A stretch of DNA of 64,000 nucleotides from Heliopora coerulea (Eukaryota; Cnidaria; Anthozoa; Scleralcyonacea; Helioporidae). The DNA lies in the NCBI GenBank assembly GCA_030142905.1, contig JASJOG010000016.1:62001-126000 (forward strand), written 5' to 3'. The notes beneath the pieces were generated by a model. That model ran no database searches. It was not told the DNA's origin and was given only the letters and a program-made list of their open reading frames with translations. Of this stretch, positions 58,201 to 64,000 are shown piece by piece; the first letter of the stretch is position 1; each line of letters begins with the position of its first letter. A program made the translations under genes and the position numbers.

Positions 58201-61200
58201 TGCTATTGTTAATGCTGTTGTTGTCGTTGTTATTGATGTTGTTGTCGTTATTGTTGTCATTGATGTTATTGATATTGTTATTGATGCTGTTGCAATTGTT
58301 GTTGTTATAATTGCTGCTATTGCTGTTGTTGTTATTGTTGTTTGTTATGTTGAATTTTTACTAGCTCAGAGCTCTAAACAGCTTGGCTGAGTAATTGAAT
58401 TTGTTAATCGAACCAATTATTGGAAAATTTAAAATATCATAAATGAACCCCAATAGGTTCCCCTAGTATTTTAAGATATATTCTTAGATTTGATTTTCTT
58501 TTCAATTTCTCCCGCACACAAGGCAACAAAATTACTTTATATTTACAAGTACTTGTGCCTGAAGCAGTCAGTTTTCGTTCGAAAATCACTTGCTTTTTCT
58601 CCAGTTCAATTCCGAATGTTGGCAATGTGAGTCAAATGTGAGTCATGAATGACCTTCTGGAATAATTGACCCTTGGTATTGCTACGTTTCGTGCACACGA
58701 ATAACCTCTATGACGTAATCGGATGATAATAAAGTACACGACAAACCTGAACCCTAATCCTAACTCTAGTTCTAACTCAAACTTCAGTTCTAACCCTGAA
58801 AGGTCATTGGTAGGTATATTTGGGCCACCTGGCTGTCAAGTAATAGAGGAGTCATTGATTCCCGTTACTCAGGAAGGCCTTGGCGGTGTTTAGGCACTCT
58901 TACATTTTTAAGACTGCAAATGTTACAATCATAAAATGTTTTTCTATTTACTTCCAATCAGTTACACTTGCTTTTTCAATAGTTGGTTACGTGTTCTGGA
59001 GCAAATAAAGAAGGATCGCTAAGAATTATTAGAAATGGTATTGGAATCCATGAAAATGCGACTATTGACCTTCCTGGAATTATGGGTAATCATTCATGTC
59101 CTTGTTTGTGTATTGTTAGCTTAAGACATGTCTCAAGAACGATCGCCTCTAAAGCTTGGCGGTAAAGTGTTGTAGAAAATCATTGGAGCAATCATTTCGT
59201 GGTGAACAGTGTGTGTAGAAACCAAAGGACCTTTTTTGTGTTTAGTCGAAGTATTACTGTTTGCTCCATCATCTTGATTTAACCAGAATACCTAGTTTTC
59301 AAGATGCCTTTATTGGATTATGTTTTGTTTTATATTTTTCAAACTGTCGACTGGTATTGGTTTTTGTACCCTTTCAAATAAATTTAATTTACGGTGCATT
59401 CGGTGTAAAAAAGTGACCATTAACATTCTTAGTGCAACTACACTAAATCTCTAAAGTATCAGCTGAAAGTTTCAACAGTAAAGGATAAAACAAATGCCAA
59501 AAACTACCGAGAGCTTGAAAACCCAAGATTTCAGTATGGAAAAAGACGCGGAAATAACTCAGATCTTGGGTTCGTAAAATGTGAGTATTTCTTTTATCCA
59601 TTAGCTGGCCTTACCAGGGATCGTTCTATTAGACTCTACCCACACGATGCCGTATACCAGGGGTGTCCAGCATACAGATAGCCTTTCTCCACTGCTGTTT
59701 GTGTTAGAGCTGATTCCCATGTCAATGATACTGAATGAGACAAAGATCGGATATAAACCTGGGAAAAATAGGGAAAAGATAAAACATCTGCTATTCATGG
59801 ATGATCTCGAACTTTATTCAAAGAACAGAAATGAATTAGATTAACTAGTTCAAACTGTGAGGATGTTCAGTGAAGACAGAGGAATGCAATTTGAGATCCA
59901 AAAGTGTGCCTTGGTGGAAATGAAAAGGGGGAGAATTGTTTCGTGTGAAGGAATAGACCTACCAAAAGGGGAAACAATCAAATCAGCGGAAGAAGAAGTT
60001 AGGTACAAGTACGTGGGAATATTGCAATGCAACGTAGTTAAAAGTGCGGGAATGAAGAACCTACTTAGAAGAGAGTACCTCCGAATAATGAGGAAGATCC
60101 TGAAGACAAAGTTGAATGCTGGAAATACCATAGAAGCCATCAATTCAAGAGCAATCTCCGTCATAAAATATGGGACAGGAATTATCGATTGGAGAAAGAA
60201 TAAACTGAGGCAAATGGACAAAAAGACACGAGGAAGATGCTCACAATCTACAAAAGCATATACCCGGGAGATGATGTAGACAGAATACACTGAAAGAGAT
60301 CGGATGGCGGACGAGGGTTGCAAAGGGTGGAGGAAATGGTTGAGATAGAAGGGGTTAGTTAGGGAGAATATCTCGAAGTTAAAGAAGAAATCATGTTGAA
60401 AGAGGTGAAGACAGAGAAAAGCCGAGTTGGTGAAAACCCCAAAGCGAAGAAGGAAGAGTTGGCGAATAGAAGAAAGGCAAAGTTTCTGGAAGAGACATTG
60501 CATCTTATGTTTTGGAAGGCAATGAAAGAGATCCGGGATGACGAAGAAAGTTGGTTATTGTCAAAGAAAGGAAGCCTCAAGAAAGAAACTGAGGGTCTCA
60601 TATTAGCTGCCCAAAATCAGGCATTAAAGGCTAATTGTGTGAAAAACCATATAGATAAATAGGATGTATCACCAAACTGCAGGATGTGTGGGTACTGTGG
60701 GATACGAGATGAAACAATTACACATGTTTTGGCGGAGTGTTCTCAACTAGCACAGAATGAGTACAAGAAGATTAGACATGATGAGATTGCTGTCATGATT
60801 CATTGGGATATATGTAAAAAGTTTGATTTCCATGGCACAGGCAAGAGTTATGAGCATGTTGTTGACGAGAAGAGCAGGGTATTAGAAAATGATGAGGCAA
60901 AAAAATTTTGTGGGACTTTTCAGTCGAGATGGAAAAGGTTGTACACAACGAACCAGGTATCGTAGTCGTTGACAAAGAAGAAAAGATATGTTACATTGAA
61001 GATATTGGTTGCCCTTTTGTCATAAGAATTACCTATAAAGAGGAGAAGAAGATTAGCGCGTACACGGATTTGAAATTTGAAATATCGAAATGTTGGAGAA
61101 ACGAAGGGGAAAGGGTTAACATCTTGCCGATCGTTATAGGGACACAGGAAACAGTAACCAAAAATTTGAAGAGTAACTTGGAGAGGTTGGGAGTTGATGT

Positions 61201-63800
61201 TAGAGTGAAGACAGTTCAGAAAGCTGGACTTTTGGGAGCGGCCTGAATTTTGAAAAGGGTCTTGGACATTAATTAAAAAAGGACACATGGGAAAGCGTTC
61301 TTTTACCATCATTGGCTACGGGAGGCAGTTAGATGGCAAATTGTACTGGATCAACATAAATCGAGAACATTTGATAATAATAATAATGGACATGCGGCCT
61401 GCCAAAATCTGCTGCAATGGAAATTAAAACTTTGTTCAATTTCTCGTGTAACTTGCAGTTTTTAATAGTGGGTTACCTAAGGGGCGTTACATGTTGTAAT
61501 TGTTTGTACAACGTTGTATGAAAAATTTCATGGTGCATGTTACAAGGGCTTAGTGGCTATTCGTTTGGTTCATTAAGTAATAATGAAGCTTGAGAAGGCT
61601 ATTTTTATACTAACATTACACACTATAAGATGAGCGTATAGCATTCAAAATATATTTAAGAAATACCAAATGGATTTCCTTAATTGGATATCGGGATCCA
61701 AACGCGCGGGATGTTGCAAGACTTGAGAAAAGTGTGAAAAAAAATTACCCGCTGGATTAGCGCTCTTTTTCTAACAAACATGTCATTGATAGTAAGTATA
61801 CATCGTTAGCATCTAGTCAAGGGTGCCTTTTCTCAATGCAGAAGTGTCCATGAAACATCGTGCCCTCCTCGTAAACATGTTGTCTTCCCACGTTAAAGTG
61901 AACAAGTTTTAAAATCCATCGTGCGACTACAAACAGCCATGGGCGCCGTTTAGGTTACCAAGGCTTAAACTGCAACAAAACAACTACTATGTACCATGTT
62001 CCCTGATGGTGTGGATTTTCGACACGTGGCTGCTGAATTTTACTAATTTCCCTTATTCATGTTTTCCTTTTTGTGTTTTAGGTATTTGGGCTTTAAAAGT
62101 GACGTCACCAGAGTCTGATATAGATGATACATTAGTCCTTTCGTTTGTGGGACAAACACGGTAATAAATGCATTATGTTCAAGTAGCCAGTAGGGTGCTT
62201 GGTCACTAATTCACAAGCTGTCTGGTCAATTGTTTAGAAGAGATTTTACTGCTACTGGACTTTTTTCCATGAGTGCTGGTTCACATCTTCCGCATGTCGC
62301 TATTCTGCTCTATTTTCCTCATTTATTCACTGGAGTTCCAGTTTTTAGAATGTGACTTCTTTGAGTTCAGCTGTTATCCTGCCTAATAAATGGTAAACAT
62401 CTTTGATTGATGTGACTGGAAGATAGTGTGGTTCACTGTTGCGTTAATTGTAAATTTAACCCTTAAACACGGAGCAGTCCTACGAAAGGGATACCTAGTC
62501 CGTTTTCAGCAGTTACTGGACGATTTGAACTTTCAAGATTTACGGCAAACCCAAACTGTACACTAGACAAAGGTGATGCCCTGCAAATGGTCATTGACTT
62601 GCATTCTCAACTAACTATTACTACGTTGTTAAATCATTCATAGAAATCTCATAAAGAAAGAAATCTGTGATTCTTTCAGTTCTTATTTACAAAATAAGCT
62701 GCCGTTCTTAATCGGTGTATTTTGACGCAAGGCGAAGCCGAGTGTTTTCGTATCGAGATACAGAACGGACACGAGTTTTGTAAATTATTTTTAAAATATT
62801 GCTTATAGTCATCGTGGCAAGACTTTAAAAAGTTTCTGAAGGATAGAACGAATAAAAAAGTTTTATTGTGAAAAACACGAGTAGAAAGCAGAAGCATTGT
62901 GTTTGTAAATGTGGTCTTAAAATAGAACTGAAGTTAAATTAATCAGTTCTATATCCATGTCAACTCTTTATACTGTTAGTGTCCTGTGCATAGGACACCC
63001 AGGACAAAAGAAGAAGTGAGACAAAATGAAAGCAACGAGAATACAAAGAACAAAAGGAAAGAGTTCAACCGATGAAGGGTTAAAAGACTTGATTAAACAT
63101 TCATTACTTTTGAATTTTCCTGATGAATTATTTGTGAGTTTTGGGGAAAATTTAAAAAATAGTTTTTTAATAATTCTTGACTTGCACGTGACGTTATGGC
63201 AACCATGCTGGTGGAACTTTCACAAAAGAATCTCATTAGCTTCTCTTGTATGTGGAACCAACATGGCTGCCATATCATTGTCTTTTGAATCCTAAGGGAT
63301 TGATTGCAAGTCATCAATTGGTTTACTACGTTGTGAGTTAAGGACAGCTGTATTGGTAATTATTTTGAGCAAGCTCTACTCCGTGATTCCATCACTTTTA
63401 AAAACCAGAGGCCATAGGCAAAACTGGTTGGGAATACTTCAATAGTTGCCTCGTGTTTCATAGGGAATGGTCTCGATAGAAGCTTAATTTCAAAGTTTAG
63501 AAAACTGTTTTTGGAGACTCACATTCCTAGAGGTCTTCCGAATACATCTTTGGAAGATCAGGACTTATTTTCGTGGCGTCTCATCGGTAACATCTGAAAG
63601 AATGGTAAAAACAAAGTTGACGTATTTGTTCCTTTTTATGGCCAGCGTACAGCCCGTTAAATTTCACTTTTCGTTTAACTTTATTTAACAGAGTTCTTAC
63701 TTTAAATGGAGAAGAAGTTGAAGAAACTGAAATTGAAGGATTCAACGATAACGAGCAGACATACTATAGTGGGAATGTTGTCGGTGGACTGTTGGTTCAG
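39998..63800 (+). CDS. DDB1: DDB1, DNA damage-binding protein 1 (5' twelve exons, gene continues past window)
   Basis: DDB1 is the adaptor of CUL4 ubiquitin ligases, also part of the UV-damage complex with DDB2. Exons: 39998-40207, 43016-43126, 45458-45606, 49095-49170, 49905-50019, 52937-53034, 53645-53800, 56047-56130, 57928-58044, 58983-59085, 62082-62160, 63692-63800. Every junction is GT-AG and phases join without a stop, giving 469 residues of an expected ~1140. Signature segments shared with human DDB1 include [43 protein letters not shown] and [20 protein letters not shown]. Residues 1 to about 355 make propeller A (binds DCAF receptors); the rest starts propeller B (binds CUL4). An upstream in-frame ATG at 39992 would add Met-Ile; the ATG at 39998 fits the family length. 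Introns are full of mobile elements. Confidence 0.97.
40757..40864 (+). repeat. AGGTTGACCAA tandem repeat
   Basis: Seven copies of AGGTTGACCAA at 14-17 bp spacing with ATATT or ATTATT linkers. A lone copy of AGGTTGACCA recurs near 56592. Confidence 0.9.
40905..41259. mobile_element. fold-back of Penelope-like element 3' ends
   Basis: Two arms of about 145 bp (40905-41049 and 41115-41259) are inverted complements, starting AGGATGAATATTAATGCCCA on the left. The arm contains ATGTTGCxCGTTAGCAA and AAACxTCAGTAAAG, related to the Penelope tails at 45268-45320 and 54245-54300, where the tail follows a GIY-YIG endonuclease end. The hammerhead-like core is mutated here. No flanking duplication was found. 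Confidence 0.6.
41480..41662 (-). mobile_element. tRNA-derived SINE
   Basis: On the minus strand from 41662: an A-box-like TAGCTCAACAGGTAGAG, then a B box AGTTCAAATCCC and a closing acceptor-like GCTCAAGTC that pairs (six of seven) with GACTCGA. The anticodon arm is not well formed. A non-tRNA body follows to lower coordinates. Pol III promoter boxes suggest a SINE rather than a tRNA gene. Confidence 0.55.
41768..41775 (+). repeat. left 8-bp target duplication of hAT element
   Basis: GTTAATAC; partner GTTAATCC at 42581-42588 with one mismatch. Eight base pairs is the hAT duplication length. Confidence 0.7.
41776..42580. mobile_element. non-autonomous hAT element in DDB1 intron 1
   Basis: 805 bp with ends CAGGGGTGTAACTAG (left) and, inverted, CAGGGGTGTCAACAG (right), matching hAT termini of the CAGGGGTGTC type. 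It is flanked by 8-bp near-identical duplications. No transposase frame. Confidence 0.75.
42581..42588 (+). repeat. right 8-bp target duplication of hAT element
   Basis: GTTAATCC; see 41768-41775. Confidence 0.7.
43016..43126 (+). CDS. DDB1: DDB1 exon 2
   Basis: 37 codons, [19 protein letters not shown] to RAYGDVQ, corresponding to human GESKDLLFILTAKYNACIL...RAHGNVQ. Phase 0 at both ends; donor GTAATT. Confidence 0.97.
44959..44971 (+). repeat. left 13-bp target duplication of Penelope insertion
   Basis: TGCCAAGCATGTA, identical to 45397-45409. Confidence 0.8.
44972..45396 (+). mobile_element. 5'-truncated Penelope-like element
   Basis: Begins with a short unmatched leader, then [19 protein letters not shown] and IPLSLF, the conserved end of the GIY-YIG endonuclease of Penelope-like elements. 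A 3' UTR follows with a hammerhead-like core at 45275-45310 and a tail ending near 45396. Perfect 13-bp duplications bound it. Penelope-like elements move by reverse transcription with GIY-YIG nicking; this copy lacks the polymerase. Confidence 0.75.
45275..45310 (+). ncRNA. hammerhead-ribozyme-like motif in Penelope tail
   Basis: CTGAAGA, then a stem GTTGC/GCAAC with loop ACGTCC, then GAAA, then a tiny 2-bp stem III (AC-CTTA-GT) and A at the would-be cleavage site. Core U7 is variable in hammerheads, so CTGAAGA is allowed. An extra T before stem II and no clear stem I argue against full activity. Confidence 0.4.
45397..45409 (+). repeat. right 13-bp target duplication of Penelope insertion
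   Basis: TGCCAAGCATGTA; partner of 44959-44971. Confidence 0.8.
45458..45606 (+). CDS. DDB1: DDB1 exon 3
   Basis: 149 nt: [20 protein letters not shown], then [18 protein letters not shown] and ELKAFNI, ending in AG of a split arginine codon. Donor GTTCCA is weak but the phase join to exon 4 (G TTT GAG GAG) reproduces the family RxEEL. Propeller A. Confidence 0.96.
45727..45826 (+). repeat. interspersed repeat, copy 2
   Basis: Relative of 6178-6282: CTGGCTAACACCAGATGATT, TTTACTCGTC and a GGGGAG block, bounded by AACCCTTTCC at the left and AAAGGGTTAA at the right, which are inverted ends. Confidence 0.6.
47288..48531 (+). mobile_element. Tc1/mariner element with TIRs
   Basis: Left end CAGTACCGTACAAAAGTTTT and the inverse of the right end CAGTACCGTGCAGAAGTTTT form terminal inverted repeats of about 28 bp, flanked by TA on both sides (47286-47287, 48532-48533). 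It carries a broken transposase gene. Length 1244 bp. Inserted in DDB1 intron 3, sense orientation. Confidence 0.88.
47650..48390 (+). pseudogene. Tc1-type transposase, frameshifted
   Basis: Conceptual pieces in order: MFSDES (first catalytic Asp block), [73 protein letters not shown] (third acidic block) and [15 protein letters not shown] before the stop. The second catalytic Asp of the usual QDGAP/QDNAP box reads Asn (QQNGAP). Frame changes near 47815 and 48050-48130 and a TGA at 48010-48012 inactivate it. DDE transposases cut and paste DNA at TA. Confidence 0.8.
49095..49170 (+). CDS. DDB1: DDB1 exon 4
   Basis: 76 nt: completes Arg, then [20 protein letters not shown] and VFVYQ; phase 0 end, donor GTTGGT. 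Matches human LEELHVIDVKFLYGC...FVYQ. Confidence 0.97.
49171..49904. other. DDB1 intron 4
   Basis: Contains a short GGTTAGGGTTAGGG patch at about 49637-49655. No gene or element otherwise recognised. Confidence 0.8.
49905..50019 (+). CDS. DDB1: DDB1 exon 5
   Basis: 115 nt: [36 protein letters not shown] plus one base of a split Val. Donor GTAATA. Matches human [28 protein letters not shown]. Confidence 0.97.
50420..51338 (+). repeat. 23-bp tandem satellite, about 40 copies
   Basis: The unit contains ACATCTTATATATACTAC followed by TAATC. It runs without visible variation for about 919 bp (about 40 units), ending in TACTACTATAATCC. Such homogeneity indicates recent expansion. It is intronic, so the length may vary between individuals or assemblies. 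Confidence 0.97.
52138..52769 (+). pseudogene. Penelope-like RT-end and GIY-YIG fragment
   Basis: Frame 52138-52572 has [18 protein letters not shown] and [12 protein letters not shown], then [10 protein letters not shown], the linker after the Penelope polymerase. Frame 52497-52769 has [18 protein letters not shown], the GIY-YIG (YGQT-R-L-T-R-EH) block, and [14 protein letters not shown] near the end. The two overlap in different frames, so there is a frameshift, and the catalytic start (GLIYK-type GIY) is degraded. Sense to DDB1 in intron 5. Confidence 0.7.
52937..53034 (+). CDS. DDB1: DDB1 exon 6
   Basis: 98 nt: completes Val, [32 protein letters not shown]; phase 0 end, donor GTATGT. Human: [20 protein letters not shown]...IAPPIIK. 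Confidence 0.97.
53035..53644. other. DDB1 intron 6
   Basis: No element or other gene recognised. T-rich tract before the acceptor (TTTTTTAG). Confidence 0.85.
53645..53800 (+). CDS. DDB1: DDB1 exon 7
   Basis: 52 codons, phase 0 to 0: [42 protein letters not shown]; donor GTAAAT. Human: [27 protein letters not shown]. Confidence 0.97.
54122..54134 (+). repeat. left 13-bp target duplication of Penelope insertion
   Basis: AACCAGAAATATA, identical to 54791-54803. Confidence 0.8.
54135..54790 (-). mobile_element. Penelope-like element with inverted 3' end
   Basis: On the minus strand 54650-54378 encodes a GIY-YIG end: [58 protein letters not shown] 3' tail follows leftward with a hammerhead-like core (54245-54289). 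On the right side a shorter inverted copy of the tail (from GGCCCGCCACTTACATACAC through TTGCGTGTACTTTGCTGGGC) faces the other way. Perfect 13-bp duplications flank the whole. The two-faced structure is common in Penelope-like insertions. Confidence 0.75.
54245..54289 (-). ncRNA. hammerhead-ribozyme-like motif in Penelope tail
   Basis: Minus strand: CTGATGA, stem GTTGCG/CGCAAC with loop AGA, GAAA, minimal stem III AC-GTTA-GT and C, giving a GUC cleavage context. Core residues are intact. One extra T precedes stem II. Stem I is not obvious next to the core; a 6-bp AATAAA/TTTATT pairing is set back by an internal loop. Confidence 0.45.
54791..54803 (+). repeat. right 13-bp target duplication of Penelope insertion
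   Basis: AACCAGAAATATA; partner of 54122-54134. Confidence 0.8.
56047..56130 (+). CDS. DDB1: DDB1 exon 8
   Basis: 28 codons, [20 protein letters not shown] then LGDSQLVK; phase 0 to 0, donor GTAAAT. Human: [28 protein letters not shown]. Confidence 0.97.
56131..57927. other. DDB1 intron 8
   Basis: Contains a TTAGGG-like patch (56938-56962), a segment near 56690-56850 resembling 38000-38290, and a ~60-bp triplicate just before the exon 9 acceptor. Confidence 0.8.
57738..57925 (+). repeat. ~60-bp tandem triplicate before exon 9
   Basis: CTTAAGCCTAATATAAGAAT followed by TGCTGGTC and ATTATGTGTTATTTCTTG occurs twice closely and a third time in diverged form, ending at the polypyrimidine tract of the exon 9 acceptor. 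Confidence 0.75.
57928..58044 (+). CDS. DDB1: DDB1 exon 9
   Basis: 39 codons: [39 protein letters not shown]; phase 0 to 0, donor GTATTG. End of propeller A and linker to propeller B. Confidence 0.97.
58045..58982. other. DDB1 intron 9
   Basis: Starts with a TTG/ATT-rich tract listed separately. An inverted telomere-like patch (CCCTAATCCTAACTC) lies at 58750-58765. Ends CAATAG. Confidence 0.8.
58058..58350 (+). repeat. GTT/ATT trinucleotide-rich tract
   Basis: Nearly 300 bp of interrupted TTG, TTA and GTT triplets. Any open frame in it (a Val/Leu/Ile-only peptide) is a product of the repeat, not a gene. Confidence 0.9.
58983..59085 (+). CDS. DDB1: DDB1 exon 10
   Basis: 103 nt: [34 protein letters not shown] plus one base of a split Gly; donor GTAATC. 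Start of propeller B. Confidence 0.97.
59086..62081. other. DDB1 intron 10
   Basis: 3.0-kb intron holding an RLE-LINE (59640-61390) in sense orientation. Other parts show nothing recognisable. Ends GTTTTAG. Confidence 0.88.
59640..61390 (+). pseudogene. RLE-type LINE, copy C
   Basis: 5'-truncated in the polymerase: [20 protein letters not shown] (motif B), [18 protein letters not shown] (motif C, intact MDD), [44 protein letters not shown]. The thumb follows (60393-60660: [17 protein letters not shown]), then the zinc knuckle [20 protein letters not shown] with [11 protein letters not shown], and the endonuclease [20 protein letters not shown] / [10 protein letters not shown] with tail [20 protein letters not shown]. 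Stops at 59842 and 60661, a shift at about 60280 and another near 60950. An (ATA)n tail at about 61374-61388 marks the 3' end. It retains the zinc knuckle that copy B lost. Confidence 0.8.
62082..62160 (+). CDS. DDB1: DDB1 exon 11
   Basis: 79 nt: completes Gly, [25 protein letters not shown], two bases of a split Arg; donor GTAATA. Human: [25 protein letters not shown]. Confidence 0.97.
62161..63691. other. DDB1 intron 11
   Basis: Contains the interspersed repeat at 63208-63325. No other gene. Ends TTTAACAG. Confidence 0.85.
63208..63325 (+). repeat. interspersed repeat shared with 11115-11215
   Basis: Shares ACAAAAGAATCTCATTA, CCAACATGGC and TGAATCCTAAGGGATTGATT with the other copy; mobile origin likely. 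Confidence 0.65.
63692..63800 (+). CDS. DDB1: DDB1 exon 12
   Basis: 109 nt: completes Arg, [36 protein letters not shown]; phase 0 end, donor GTAAGT. Human: [29 protein letters not shown]. The gene continues beyond the window. Confidence 0.97.
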
Positions 63801-64000
63801 GTAAGTAAAAAATATATATGGTTATCTATTGTCGTAGGCTACTATGCAAGACATCCACCTGTAAAGCATAAATCACCATATAAACGTAATATTTTAAGTT
63901 ATGGAGTTTTTATACATGTGATGAAAATTTTCGAACGTCAGAATCTATATTTTTTAAGACCCGGCATTCACTGGCATTATCAACTAGACTAGGTTTTATA
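63801..64000. other. start of DDB1 intron 12
   Basis: Follows donor GTAAGT; truncated by the window edge. No feature seen. Confidence 0.85.

Noticed and set aside
58074..58310. 78-codon Val/Leu/Ile frame
   Set aside because: Product of a TTG/ATT trinucleotide tract in DDB1 intron 9; hydrophobic look is composition only.

Overview
The window looks like nuclear DNA from an early-branching animal, most likely a cnidarian and probably a stony coral. The evidence is an AT-rich, intron-rich layout, a DDB1 gene close to human DDB1, and a mixture of mobile elements: CR1/L2-like LINEs, LINEs with a restriction-like endonuclease, Penelope-like elements, Helitrons, hAT and Tc1/mariner. The species assignment is inference. 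I see no prokaryotic operons, CRISPR arrays or rRNA genes.

Region 1 (1-39,840) is mostly transposon graveyard. From left to right it holds a decayed hAT transposase; two adjacent RLE-LINE copies on the minus strand, the left one carrying a tRNA-like inverted dimer with a 15-bp target duplication; LINE fragments; a 2A/PHD/APE-endonuclease LINE split by a Helitron; a minus-strand LINE split by a second Helitron of the same family; a hAT-like element carrying an exon-like ORF; a plus-strand LINE with another LINE nested in it; a third RLE-LINE; a nearly complete CR1/L2-like LINE on the minus strand; and a MITE-like repeat. Threaded through this are three phase-compatible exons (12326-12423, 19737-19953, 22077-22238) that encode the C-terminal tail of an unidentified host gene ending in a stop codon.

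Region 2 (39,998 to the right edge) is the 5' part of DDB1 on the plus strand. Twelve exons encode about 469 residues: all of beta-propeller A and the start of propeller B. Every junction is GT-AG and every phase matches. The gene runs off the window. Its introns are heavily invaded: a tRNA-like SINE, a hAT element with an 8-bp duplication, Penelope-like fragments (two with 13-bp duplications), a Tc1 element with clear terminal inverted repeats, a 23-bp satellite of about 40 near-identical copies, and an RLE-LINE in intron 10.

The strongest observations are these. Two related non-autonomous Helitrons each sit at an exact A|T site inside LINE coding sequence, and removing either one in silico restores the LINE frame. 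The two Helitrons carry different internal cargo; one cargo looks like a captured exon with both splice sites. A 2A-like GDIESNPGP motif precedes a LINE PHD finger. The tRNA-like inverted dimer is bounded by a target duplication inside an endonuclease domain. The Penelope tails carry hammerhead-ribozyme-like cores.
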